Of a stretch of 64,000 nt of DNA, positions 33,531-45,848 are shown in pieces; the stretch's first letter is position 1, and every line of letters begins with the position of its first letter. Made by a program: the position numbers and the translations under genes. This DNA comes from Hevea brasiliensis (Eukaryota; Streptophyta; Magnoliopsida; Malpighiales; Euphorbiaceae): positions 46,488,507 through 46,552,506 of the forward strand of contig NC_079504.1 in NCBI RefSeq assembly GCF_030052815.1, in the 5' to 3' direction. Under the pieces are notes generated by a model. That model worked only from the letters and a program-made list of their open reading frames with translations. It searched no databases and was not told the DNA's origin.

Positions 33531-36500
33531 TGTAACACCTCTATTTGCATAGCTTGGTATATTTTACTGTTTCGATGACCGGTGTCAGTCCAGACAATTA
33601 AGGGAATTAGAACCTCATTTAAGACACCTAGATAAGCCCTGAATATAAATAATTAGTAATTGCCAAATAGTTAAGTATAAAGAAGAAAAACAGAACATAA
33701 GAAGTTAAATGAGCTGGGAGTCACAGCGATGGGTGACCTTCTCGAGAATGACTGCGAGGTCAGTCTAAACTCAAATTTCGAACCGTAAAATGTGACGGAG
33801 CGGTCCTTAGGACTATTGTGAACACAGTGAAAAAGAGAAAATCACGAAAAATAATTGTTAAGCAGGTCAAATAATTAGGTCAGGGATCCAGAAGAAATAT
33901 CGAATAACTTACAAACCGGATTAAACCAGCGAGGGGTAATTTGGTCAATTCACCCCTAGAGCTGACACCTGACCTAACTGTCCAATAAAATCTGAGAAAT
34001 AAAAATTTCGAAATATAGAATTAAATTAAAGAAGTGAGGAAAAAGAAAGGAAAAAGAAAAGAAAAGAAAATAAAGAATAATGACATCATCATGGATGACA
34101 TCATGTATGACTCAATAAATAATTATCAATTATTTACTTAATTTGACTAAGTCAATTTGGGACAAATACACATAAAATAACAAAATAAAGAAATTTATTT
34201 TTTGGTTTTCTTCCTCATGGATTTCCGCCACTCTTTCTTTCTCTCTAATTCTCTCACAATTTCACCATTTTTAACCCTTAAAAGCTTGATTTCTCCTCCC
34301 TTCCTCACCATAAAACCCCTAACCACCAACATTAAAGTTTGATTTTAGACCTTGGTGGAGTGATTAGTAACAAAAAGAAGAAGAAAAGAAGGAGACTTGG
34401 AGAATTAGAGAATCCATAAATCAAGGTATGTATAAATTGGTTTTAAATCTTTAAATACTACTTGAAATTTAGTTGAGATGCATGGAAATTGTGAAGAAAA
34501 TGAAAATAATCTTGCATGCATGATGAGTAGAAAATTTGGCAGCCATGATGTTAGGAGAGGTCGAAGTGTTTTAGTTCAATGAATTATGTATATAAGCCTA
34601 ATTAAGTGTGTAGAGAATGTTTAGATACCTTAATTGCATAAATTAAAATACTTGGAAAAGTTAGGTTTCTTGACCTTAGGGTTTTGGAAAAAAAAATTGG
34701 AGAATTAGTAAATTGATGTAAAAGACCTTATTTGAGTTGAGAAATGGTCAATTGTGACCATTTGTGGTGTGTATGAATTGTTGGAAACAAGTTTAAATTC
34801 GGATTGGTGAGGGTCAATCTACAAGTAGCTTGACCTAGGTCCCTTTCAGGGACCAAAACTGAAAATTTACTAACCCAATTGGTGTGAGACCAATTGGGAA
34901 TAAAACTAGACACAAAATGGCACATTTTTCATTTAGGAATCATGCCCAGAAAGTGACCATAACTTAGTCAACAATTAGGCCAAATCCGGAATTGGCAAAC
35001 TGACCTATACAAAAATGACCAAATGAACAGTTTTTGTTCATTTGACCATAACTTGGGATAGGCAGGTCCAAATGACCTGAAATTTTACCAGTAGAAAGCT
35101 GAGATATATACCTACAACTTTCATGAAGAAAACAAACCCAAATTATTCCCTTAACCAAGTCATTGAACCACCCAAAATTAGTGACCTAAAACTGCCAGAA
35201 CCAAGTTGGTGCCCAGAAAATCTGAGTTAGACCAATCCGGCCAGCCATGTTCAAATGGCTATAACTTGAGCTAAAAAACTCCAAATGGAGAGATTCAAAA
35301 AGGAAAATAAAGTTAAGACAATAAGGAACAACTTCTATGAAGAAAACTTAGCCAAATTCTAACAACAACATAACCAATGGAACAGTACAATACAGGACAC
35401 CAAAACTAAAAATTTGCAATTTTGCCTAAAAGATTTAAGTTTTGAGAAAATGACCAAAACCAACGAAATTAGTACCCAAAATGTGGTATGTGAGTATAGT
35501 TGGATTTCCCATGCCTTTTAAGCATAAGAAAGTCAATAATTTGACTTGCATAGTACCATGAATAATAACCTCAACATGAAAATTTTCAAGAATGTAAGTT
35601 TAAGCATATTGGGGTTAGAATTGAACATATATGAATTAGTTATTGGAATTATTGTTAGGCAAAGATACTGAGACAATATAAATTTCGTGTTTTAGCTGAA
35701 AAAGATCCGGAAGGTCTAAGGGACTGAGTCAAGGCCTAGAGGCGACTCACGTCAGGCTTATGCACAATAAACCTTATTTAAGCATTTTATCATTGAAAAA
35801 TTGATTTAGTACGCATTATGAAATTTCTGTGTTAATTATGAGTTTAAGAATTTTTGTGTTGCCACTTTATGAATGAAAAGGTGACTTTGGAAATTTAGTG
35901 TGATTTGCATGAAATATTTGAACAAATTGCTTTAAATTGATTTCTGATTCACACTTAGCATGACAGTGCCTTATTATTCCTCCTCCATTTATGGGGTAGG
36001 GATCGATTATTTTCCTCCCTCTCTGGTTTACCAGTTGAGGTTGTAGATCGGATGAGTACTCATTAGCTAGCTAGCCACCTCCCTCATTGATTTCGATTAG
36101 TGGGGTTGTAGATTGCTTTGTCGTGGTGTACAACGCGGCATTGATCGAAAATTTTGTGTCATGGCTTAAGTTGTGTATGAATTGGCAACACTATGTTATT
36201 AAATTGTTTGATCAAAATTGTGCTATAATGAGTTTTGATAATTTGAGAAATGTGATTGTGAAATATTTTAATTGTGATTTATCAATGAATGTTATATGTA
36301 TTACATTTCAAATTTTTATTGTGCACCACTGGGTATTTTTATACTTAGCGATAGCTTATTTTGCTGTCGCAGATAAGGGCAAGGAAAAAGCAGTAGGGTG
36401 AGCAGCTGAATTGACAAGGACTTCACTGATCTTTTGTACGGGTATTTGTTTATACCCTTGTAGTTATTTAATGTAAATATTGTAATGTCATATATATTAA

Positions 36501-36626
36501 TGTAAAGCTGAGCAGTTGTACAGTAAATTGTAATAATGTTATTTTGGATTTTCTTTTTATAAATTAAGATCTGTATTTGTAAATTAAGTACTATATGTCA
36601 CACCTTATCCCTAGTAAGGCATGACA
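33531..36626 (+). repeat. 5' LTR of compound element
   Basis: The first part follows the element 1 LTR (TGCATAGC.TGGTATATTT.ACTG, then AGTCACAGCGATGGGTGACC). The 3' part follows the type II style (GCTTTGTCGTGGTGTACAAC, also at 44100), so the LTR is mosaic. Compared with the remnant at 60237-60978 it lacks about 360 bases after CTATATG (36598) and ends in an inverted form of the terminal hairpin (36597-36626). Confidence 0.8.
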
Positions 36627-36634
36627 TGTTTTAG

Positions 36635-36646
36635 TGGTATCAGAGC
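36635..36646 (+). promoter_or_regulatory. Primer binding site of unit A
   Basis: TGGTATCAGAGC, exact tRNA-Met type, 8 bases after the LTR end. Confidence 0.9.
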
Positions 36647-36816
36647 TTTGGTTTTTATACAAGTTTTGAAATTGCATGTTTGAAAATTTTTGATAAGTAC
36701 AACTGCTCAACTGTCATTAATTGATACATATAGTGTATTACATCATAAATATGGACTAATGGAGGGAAATCTCCTTGTGTTGGCTCTCCAGGGAGTAGAA
36801 TTCTTTGTGATTCAGT

Positions 36817-38715
36817 ATGGAAGAGGGGGATCACACAGTAGAGCAATCAGTAGCAGCTGAGGTACATGGGGAAGCCCCAGCTCCTTAGAATGCCAGTTGA
36901 TCGGCTGCACCCATCCCACCCATGCAGTTTCTTGCTCAGTTCGCTCAGCAAATGGTTGCACTATTTCAGCAAATGGCTGGCAATATACCAGTCCAAGCTC
37001 CTGTGCAAGCACCTCCAGTGCAACCACCATCCCCAGCCAAACAATATGACAAGTTAATGAAGTATGGGGCAATAGAGTTCAAGGGTATAGTGGACCCATT
37101 GGAAGTTGAGCAATGGTTAGAACGGATGGAGAGGGTATTCAAGAAACTGCACTGCACTGATGATTTGAAGTTCAAATACTTTGTCCCTCTACTGTATGGA
37201 GATGCATATGAGTGGTGGAAGACCATTCCTCACAATTCGGTTGAGCCCTCTGTGCTGACATGGGATAACTTTCTAAGGGAGTTTAGACAGAAGTATGTTC
37301 CTAATACCTATGTGGATATGAAGCTACAGGAGTTTCTTAATTTGAAGCAAGGGAATAAGACTATAGCCGAGTATGAGAGAGATTTTTCTCGCCTCAGCCA
37401 CTATGCTGGAAGCCTACTCACTACCAGCAGAGACAGATGCAAACGGTTTGAGGCCGGTTTGAGGCCTATTTTGAGATTGCAAGTGGTTGGGTTTCGACAT
37501 GACAACTTCTCTGGGTTGATATCACAGGCCCTTGAATTGGAAAGGATAGAATTGGAAGGGGCATCTGAGAAGGTAACCACTGAAAAAGAGAAGAGCAGTA
37601 AGCCTACAGGTCAGAGTCCAAGTAACAATTCGGGCAAGAGGAAGAGCTTTGGGGGACCAAGTAACAGAGGATCTAGTAGGGGAAGATTCTCATGGCAGAG
37701 GCCACCTAGATCCAGACAGCAGACATCTAGGGGTTCCTTTCCTACCCGTGCTTATGAGACTTATGGCAGGACTCATGGAGGAGTATGTTATAAGGCCATA
37801 GAAGCCTGTTACAACTGTGGTGGAAGTGGGCATTTTGCTAGAGATTGCACTAATGCTCGTACATCTGGGCCGCCTACTACCACTGAGGGATCTATTCAAG
37901 GTTCTGCTTCCAGAGGACAACAGACAACTAGTAGAGGCAGAGGCAGGGGTAGAGGTAACACTTCTGGCAGCCAGGGCACAATGAGCCAACCAGAGCAGAG
38001 TGGGGCACCTGTCAGGGTGTACACCATGCGCCAGAGGGATGAAGCTGAGACATTAAATGTTGTGGCTGGTACTTTCTCCATTTTTGATAGAGATGTATAT
38101 GTGCTGTTTGACCCTGGTTCTACACATTCTTATGCTAGTGCTAGTATTGCATGCTCTGTTGCTATTCCTTGTGTGAAATTGGATTATGATGTGCTAGTGA
38201 CTAGTCCTTTAGGATAAGAGGTTAGGGTGAACAAATTGTATAAGGATTGTCCTTTGGTGATCCAAGGACATACATTCCTGTCAAACTTAATTGACATGCC
38301 CTTCCGAGATTATGATATCATCTTGGGCATGGATTGGTTAGCCAGGCATCATGCCATGATCGACTGTAGACTGAAGACAGTCACTTTTGGTCTTCCCATA
38401 TATGCAGACATAGTGATATAGGGGGAGAGGCAGTTATTGGCATCCAACATCATTTCAGCTGCACTTGCTAGAAAGATGATTAGAAAGGGATGTGAAGCTT
38501 ATCTAGCTCATGTGATAGACACCCAGGTGGGGAGTCCAGATCTTAAAGATATTCCTATAGTATGGAATTTTTCAGATGTCTTTTTGGAAGAATTGCCGGG
38601 ATTACCTCCAGAAGGAGAGGTGCAGTTTGAAATTGAGGCTATGCCTGGTGTGGAGCCAATCTCCATCACTCCTTATAAGATGGCACCTGCTGAGTTGAAA
38701 AAGTTGAAGGTATAA
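36817..38715 (+). pseudogene. Unit A gag and protease
   Basis: The start at 36817 (MEEGDHTVEQS) is followed by two stops (one CAG to TAG, one G-to-T) and then by an open frame from 36922 to 38217. The capsid-type domain covers 37060-37540 (FKGIVDPLEVEQWLERMERV, YEWWKTIP, QKYVPNTYVDMKLQEF). A Gly/Arg/Ser-rich linker leads to an intact zinc knuckle CYNCGGSGHFARDC (about 37807-37848). The protease motif FDPGSTHSYAS lies near 38107. Stops follow at about 38217, 38421 and 38715, the first and last of them at Gln positions. The frame remains constant, so this was one polyprotein with the RT. Confidence 0.93.
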
Positions 38716-39963
38716 TTGCAGGAATTGTTAGATAAGGGTTTCATCCGCCCTAGCGTGTCACTTTGGGGAGCACCAGTATTATTTGTGAAGAAGAAGGATG
38801 GTACTCTTCGCCTATGCATAGACTATAGACAGTTGAATAAGGTGACCATAAAGAATAGATATCCTCTTCCACGGATCGATGATTTGTTTGATCAGTTGAA
38901 GGATGCAACTGTATTCTCCAAAATTGACTTGAGATCGGGCTACTACCAGTTGAGGGTGCAGGAGCAAAGTATTCCTAAAACTGCCTTTAGGACTCGGTAT
39001 GGCCACTATGAGTTCTTGGTAATGCCATTTGGGTTGACTAATGCTCCAGCTGCTTTTATGGGCCTAATGAACACTATCTTCAGGCCATATTTGGACCAGT
39101 TTGTTGTGGTGTTCATTGATGATATTTTGATGTACTCAAAGAATGCAGAAGAACACAATAAGCACTTGAGAATAGTATTGTAGACTTTGAGGGAGAAGCA
39201 GTTGTATGCCAAACTGTCGAAATGTGAGTTTAGGCTAAAGGAGATTTCATTTTTGGGGCATATTGTATCTGCAGAAGGTATCCAGGTGGATCCTAGCAAA
39301 GTAGAAGCCATTCTTAATTGGAAGCTACCTAGAAATGTCACGGAAGTTCAGAGTTTCCTTGGTTTAGCCGGATATTACCGAAGGTTTGTGAAGGGATTCT
39401 CCATGCTAGCATCTCCACTAACCAAGCTACTTAGGAAGGATGTAAAATTTCAGTGGACTGATCGATGCCAGGAAAGTTTTGATGAGTTAAAGAGGCATTT
39501 AACTGAAGCTCCAGTCTTAACCTTGCCCACTTTGGGTAAGGAGTATACCATATACAGTGATGCTTCTCATAACGGATTAGGCTGTGTGTTGATGCAAGAT
39601 AGAAACATCATTGCCTATGCTTCATGCCAGCTTAAACCGCATGAGAGGAATTATCCTACACATGACTTGGAGCTAGCAGCCATTGTCTTTGCCTTGAAGA
39701 TCTGGAGACATTACTTGTATGGAGAGAGATGTTATATATACACAGATCATAAAAATTTGAAATACTTGGGCACACAGAAGGAGTTAAATTTGAGGCAGAG
39801 GAGATGGTTAGAGCTGATAAAAGATTATGATTGCTTGATAGATTATCAGCCTGGAAAGGCAAATGTTATAGCTGATGCTTTAAGTCGCAAGACTATGGCT
39901 GGTTTGAGGGTTTCTCCTTTGTCCATGGTGCATGAATTAAGGGCATTGCATGCTAATTTGTAG
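38716..39963 (+). pseudogene. Unit A reverse transcriptase and RNase H
   Basis: All RT blocks are present: [48 protein letters not shown] and the catalytic [10 protein letters not shown] near 39109. A Gln-to-stop at 39181-39183 separates the thumb. The connection and RNase H follow ([51 protein letters not shown]). The frame ends at a stop at 39961-39963, where sister copies have Glu (G-to-T). It is among the best preserved pol copies in the window. Confidence 0.93.
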
Positions 39964-39981
39964 ATTAATGAAGATGGGCAG

Positions 39982-41439
39982 ATGGTAGCTACTTGGCAAG
40001 TGAAGCCAATGCTAGCAGAACAAATTAAAGCAGTTACACAGAAGGATGATAAGTATGTGAAGTTGATGGAAGAGGCTCGGGATGGCAAAAAACCAGAATT
40101 ATCAGTAAATGATGAGAGCTTGTTGTTATATAAGGGCAGAATGTGCATTCCTGAGAATGTTGAACTGAGGCAGACCATTTTAAAGGAAACACATGATTCA
40201 CCTTTTGCAATGCACCCTGGTGGAACCAAAATGTACAAAATTGTGAAAGAGCACTATTGGTGGAGAGGAATGAAGAAAGACATTGTAGAACATGTTGCCT
40301 TATGCCTAACTTGTCAGCAAGTAAAGGCAGAACACCAAGTGCTTACAGGGTTACTACAACCATTGCCAATTCTCGAGTGGAAATGGGAAAGAATCACTAT
40401 GGATTTCGTGACAGGACTTCCACGTACATAAAAGAATCATGATGCAGTTTGGGTTATTGTTGATAGATTGACCAAGTCTGCACACTTTTTGCCAGTGAGG
40501 ATGGATTACAGCCTGGAAAGATTGGCCAAATTATACATTGATGATGTTGTGAGGTTACATGGAGTGCCAGTGTCTATTGTGTCAGACAGAGACCCAAGGT
40601 TCACTTTTAGATTCTGTGGTAGTCTCCAAAAACCCCTAGGAACTAGATTGAACTTCAGTACAGCATTCCATCCACAGAAAGACGGCCAATCTGAAAGGAT
40701 CATTCAGATTTTGGAGGATATGCTTCAGGCTTGTGTGATTGAGTTTGAAGGGAGTTGGGACACACACTTGCCTTTAATTGAATTTGCCTACAACAATAGT
40801 TATCAGTCAAGCATCGGGATGCCTCCATACGAAGCACTTTATGGCAAAAAGTGTAGAACTCCCTTGTGTTGGGATGAAGTTGGTGAGAGGAAGTTGATTG
40901 GCCCAGAATTAGTGCAGCAGACGAAAGAAAAGGTTGAGCTCATTAGAGACAGACTCAAAGTTGCAACAGATAGACAGAAGTCCTACATTGACCTGAGGAG
41001 GAGATATTCGGTACAGTGTGGGTGACAAGGTGTTCTTGAAAGTTTCCCCATGGAAGAGGATCATGAGGTTTGGTAGAAAGGGGAAACTAAGTCCTCGCTT
41101 TATTGGGCCGTATGAGGTTCTGGAAAGAGTGGGTCCATTGGCATATAGACTTACATTGCCTCCAGAGTTGGAAAAGATTCACAATGTCTTCCATGTCTCC
41201 ATGTTGAGGAGGTACAGTCAGACCCCTCTCACATTTTGCCAGTAGAGGAGATCGAAGTGAATCCAGACCTGACATATGACGAAGAGCCCATAAAGATCTT
41301 GGCACATGAGGTGAAGCAGCTGAGGAACAAGCAAATACCTCTAGTGAAAGTGCTGTGGAACCATCATTCAGGCCAGGAGGCTACATGGGAGCGTGAGGAG
41401 GACATGAGGAGACAGTACCCACAGCTATTCAGAGACTGA
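39982..41439 (+). pseudogene. Unit A integrase and chromodomain
   Basis: The zinc-binding region (THDSPFAMHPGGTKMYKIVK, then CLTCQQVKAEH) is followed by the core with Asp in TMDFVTGL, Asp in SDRDPRF and Glu in DGQSERI. A Gln-to-stop lies at 40429-40431. A one-base shift near 41005 moves the GPY region (FIGPYEVLERVG) into another frame until about 41220. The chromodomain (EEPIKILAHEVKQLRNKQIP to EDMRRQYPQLF) ends the protein at 41439. A purine-rich tract (AAGGAAGGGAGAA) and the next LTR follow within 50 bases. Confidence 0.93.
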
Positions 41440-41487
41440 GACCAGGTAAATATCGAGGACGAAATTTATTTTTAAGGAAGGGAGAAT

Positions 41488-44400
41488 TGTAACACCCCGA
41501 ATCTCCGAGTTATGAATAGTACCATTTTTGGTCCGTGACTAGTACTATTCAAAGACACCTTGACGACCAAAAATAAATAGAAAATTAATTGAGATAGACA
41601 CAATAAAAATTCAAGTGACCCAAAAATATAAGGACTCACTGGGTATATTGTAAAAGAGGGATTATGACTCAATATGGGGTATTTTGGTCAATTCACTTTA
41701 AGAGTTGATTTTTGACCAAAATGTCAATTTAATTAAATGAAAATAAAATATTGAATTATGAAGAAATATTGAGAGAAAAATTAGAGTGAAAGTGGAAAGA
41801 AAATAAAAAAGGCAAAAATCTAGAATTTAAATTCCATTTTTAACCTAATTAAAATTAATGACTTATGGGCTTTTGATAATTAAACTTAATTATTTAATTA
41901 AAAAGGAATAAATAAGTATAAAAGAAGATAAGTCTCCTTCTTTCCCTTCTTCCATGCCACCACCCATCTTCCCTCTCCCTCTCTTTTCTTTTCTCTTCTT
42001 CTCCAATCTTCTTCCATTATTGTTTTCCCTTCCAAGTCTTGATTCACTTCAATTCACTTCATAAATTCCATAGCCCACTAAAAGAAAACATCAAAGAGAT
42101 CTTTGATTGAGAGATTAAAAACAAGAAGAACAAGATTTGAAAGAGATTGGAAGTGAGAAAAATCATCAAGTGAGGTAAGCTCTCTCTTTCATGCTTGATT
42201 AACCAAATATGCTTTGAATCAAGTTTGGGTGTGATGAATTTACATGAGAAAGCATGAAATTTTATAAGAAAATGAAAGAAAACATGTATGGAATCGAAAT
42301 TAGGGTTTTGGCCAAATTAGAGAAAAGTTATGGTTTGATGTCTTTGAATGAAATTTATGATGAGATTAAGCTTAGTTGAAGTAGTATAGAAGATTAGGGC
42401 AAAAAAATTGCATGAAATGTTTATAAATTTAATTATGTGAAATTATGGTTCATGGGAAAATTAGAGTTTTGGTGCTAGAGAGTGAAATTGGTGTGTGTAG
42501 TATTAAATTATGGTCATTTGAGATTTATTTAGTTTGAATTGACATTGGATTGATGAATGGAGATAATGAAATGGTAGGATTGGGGAAAATTGCAAACTTT
42601 GGTATTTGAAAATTGTGGGGTTTGTGCTAGGAAGTGCCATTGATGTGTCAATGCTAAATTATAGTCATTTTGGGTGAATTAAATGTGAATTGTGGTTGGT
42701 TAGTGGGAATAACTGAAGAAATGAAAAATTTGAACCTAGGGCAGAATTTTGCACCGAGTTCGATGTGTTTGATGACAAATAAATTGAGCTACACAACTCT
42801 AATTGGTGTGAAACCAATTGGAAATAAAACTTAAGACATAGGGATAGAATTTTGGTGAAGATACCCTGCCCCAAAAATGACCTTAAGCTATCTGAAATGA
42901 GCCTTGAACTTAGAGACAAAATTCTGGAACCTGCAGGATTTGACTATATGAACAATAAATTTTGCATGGCCATAACTCTCTCTAGAAAACTCCGATTTAG
43001 GCGATTCTTAAACCAATGGAAACCTAAGACATAGTAGAACATTCATATGAAGAACTTGAGGCCAAATTATGGACTTAACCCAATCAAATTGTTGAGCAAA
43101 TTTAAATCATCGAATCTGCAGAATTGCAGATTTACCATATGAACAGTAAACTTTGCATGGCCATAACTCTCTCTAAAAAACTCCGATTTAGGTGATTCTT
43201 GAACTGATGGAAACCTAAGATATAGTAGAACATTTCATATGACGAACATTAGACTAAATTATGGACTTAACTTGACCAAATTGCTGAACAAAATTGGATC
43301 GATAAATCTGCCAGAACTGAATCTGCAGCATGAATAGTGACATGAATAGTAATCGTGTTTTGGGCATAACTTGAGCTACACAGCTCCAAATTAGGAGATT
43401 CAAAAAGGAAAATAAAGTTAAGACCTAAATGAATAATTTTCATGAAGAACACCTCACCAAATTATGATCGAAACTAGTTAAAAATTGGGTTCAAAGATTG
43501 AGGCACCAAGCTGTCCCAAAACCAAAATATTCTAAAATTTTCAAAGCTAACTTGGGATGCATTAGACATGCATGTAATGAGTTCTTAGCAGCAACTGAGA
43601 TTGGTATTGAGGTATTGTATTTGCATATTTTCAGTAGAAAAAGAAGTTGGAACAGACAAGGAGAAGTAGATAACAAGGAAGGAGAATTATTGAAGGTTTG
43701 TGCACAACTAACCTTTTTCTTTGTTTTAGCTTCATAAATTGATTTGAATGAGTTTATTTGAATGAGTTTGATTTGAAATGAGTTTATTTTGAATGAGGTA
43801 TGTTTCTCTCTTGTATTTGAGGAATTTGTGTGTATCCACCCCTTTTATTGGTTTTATGATGATTTGAATATGTTATTATTCTGTAAACGTGATTATTGAT
43901 TTAGAAACTCTTGAAAGTTGTTTTGAAACCACAGTTAGCATGTGATCCCTTGAGAACTCCCGAGTAATGCGGCTACTTGGGGTTTTATAATTGATATTGA
44001 TTATATCTCCCATTAATAATGGTTAGTGGGGTAAGACTACATGAGTACTCATTAGCTAGCTAGCCCTTCCCTCATTAATAACGGTTAGTGAGGTTGAGAT
44101 TGCTTTGTCGTGGTGTACAACACGGCACTGATCATGAAATTTTGTGTCATGGCCTGAACTGTGTATTGATGTTGGCAACACTAATGCTTTGTGAATTGTG
44201 ATTTATGAAGTGTGATTTCTCATTTGAAATGTTATTCTAATAAATGGCCTTTATGGACTTAGAACTATTGTGAAGTTTTCATGCTTAAGAAAAATGTGAT
44301 TTATTATGCTTTGACAAATTGTGTTTTACCTTAAGTTTTAAAGTTATTAGTTGTGCACCACTATCTGATATACTCAGCGATAGCTTCTTTATGTTGTCGC

Positions 44401-44850
44401 AGGTAAGGGAAAGGAGAAGGCTGCCGAGTGAGAGACTTAAAAGCAGCATTTTGGTATTGTTTGTGGGTAATTATGTTAGGCATACCCTTGTGATTCCTTT
44501 GGATGTATTTTGTACCTATATGTATGGATGTACGGACATTGAGCAGTTTATATTTAAAAGCATTGCATTGCTATCACATTTTGAGTTTGTAACTATTTGT
44601 ATTTTACTTTGAGACTTATGAAAATGTAACTTTTGCAATATTTAGTCTATCATTATTTCCAATGAATGTTTACATGGAATTTTAACTATTCTCATGCAGT
44701 TTTCCGCAAAAGAATTGATAAGATAAAAAGTTATGGTTTGTTTTAAAATCCTTTGCAGCATAACTAATGGATTATCTATAGGTAGAGTTCGGTAATTCAT
44801 TAGGTATGCTATGGGAACATGTCGTGCCTTACAAGGGATAGGGTGTGACA
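41488..44850 (+). repeat. Type II LTR after unit A
   Basis: The repeat runs from TGTAACACCCC to GGGTGTGACA, 3363 bp, directly after the unit A polypurine tract, so it is the 3' LTR of unit A. Its 5' half differs from the 5' LTR at 33531 and instead matches 23189-25243. It is followed by TGTTAAGTGGTAT (44851-44863), the start of a primer site, so it also served as a 5' LTR for a following unit. A tandem duplication of about 190 bases is centred on 42960 and 43150. No coding sequence is supported. Confidence 0.85.
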
Positions 44851-44863
44851 TGTTAAGTGGTAT

Positions 44864-45258
44864 TGCTTTTGGGAATGAAACCTCCCAAGGGACAAATCTG
44901 TGAAGCCCAAGGGCGAAAGCGGACAATACTGACTGGAGATGGATTGGGCTGTTACATTGTGGTATCAGAGCTGGACTCCCTCTAGTACGGTGTGTGGTGC
45001 GAGGACGCACCAGGCCAAAGCTGGTGGGCTTGTCACGACCTAGGGATGGGGTTGGGACGTGCTTGTTCAACTAGCTATGCACTGGGGTGGATTCGTGTCC
45101 CACATCGGAAACGGGAAGGAAAGATTTGGGCTATATATGTGGGAGCCTTCCTTACCTGGTCAGTGTGCTTTTGGGAATGAAACCTCCCAAGGGACAAATC
45201 CGTGAGGCCCACGGGCCAAAGCGAACAATACTGACTGGAGATGGATTGGGCTGTTACA
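44864..45258 (+). mobile_element. TRIM-like miniature LTR element (5' truncated)
   Basis: The right LTR is 45031-45258 (TGTCACGACC ... GGGCTGTTACA, 228 bp). The left LTR is 44864-44956, the last 93 bases of the same repeat, with about five differences. Between them is a 74-base interior that opens with a primer site TGGTATCAGAGC (44960-44971). The LTR contains TCCCACATCGG, a motif common in small plant retroelements. There is no coding capacity. Small LTRs, tiny interior and a tRNA-Met site define a TRIM. It interrupts the junction between the type II LTR and the next LTR fragment. Confidence 0.8.
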
Positions 45259-45659
45259 CTATATGCAATGTGAATGAATTTATGAAGTATTTAAGATGAA
45301 AAACTTTGATTGAATTTTGTTGACTTGAGTTGTTTTGGTGTTGAGAGTTGTGAAAATAATTATTGGAAGTGCTTTTACAGGTTTTTAAAGAACTATTTTC
45401 TCAAAATACAAACGGCACTCTGCCGAAATTTTTCTAAAAATTACGTAAAAATAAAAATGGACAAAAATTTTTATTAGTTTTGAAACTTCAATTAAATGTT
45501 TTTAATTCCTAATAAAATGCTTATCACTTCTAAAAAGTAAGAAAATGGTTTTAAAATCCCTTGTAGGGTACTTAATGAGTTATCGGTATGTGAAGTTCGG
45601 TAGTTCATTAGGTATTCTACGGGATCATATTATGCCTTACAGAGGGGTAAGGTATGACA
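45259..45659 (+). repeat. LTR 3' end before unit B
   Basis: This matches the last 390 bases of the compound element LTR at 60588-60978 (CTATATGCAATGTGAATGAA ... GGTATGACA). Only the 3' end of the LTR is present, and its upstream side was replaced by the TRIM and the type II LTR. The primer site of unit B follows 8 bases later. Confidence 0.85.
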
Positions 45660-45667
45660 TGTTTTAG

Positions 45668-45679
45668 TGGTATCAGAGC
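45668..45679 (+). promoter_or_regulatory. Primer binding site of unit B
   Basis: TGGTATCAGAGC, exact tRNA-Met type. Confidence 0.9.
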
Positions 45680-45848
45680 ATGGTTTTGCAATGAATTTTG
45701 ACTATGTATGTGAATATTTCTTTGATAAGTACGACTGCACAAGTGTCTTTAATTAATACATATGACATATTTACATCATGAATATGCTCTAACGGAGGTC
45801 AACCTCCTTGTGTGTGATATCAGGAAGTAGGAAATTTCTGAAAACGGA

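Noticed and set aside
36087..36401. 104-residue open frame in the LTR before unit A
   Set aside because: It lies wholly in LTR sequence and reappears as the fused tail at 60240-60388. No domain and no support as a gene.
43498..43737. 79-residue open frame in the type II LTR
   Set aside because: No similarity to any family is recognised and it lies between LTR modules; most likely chance.
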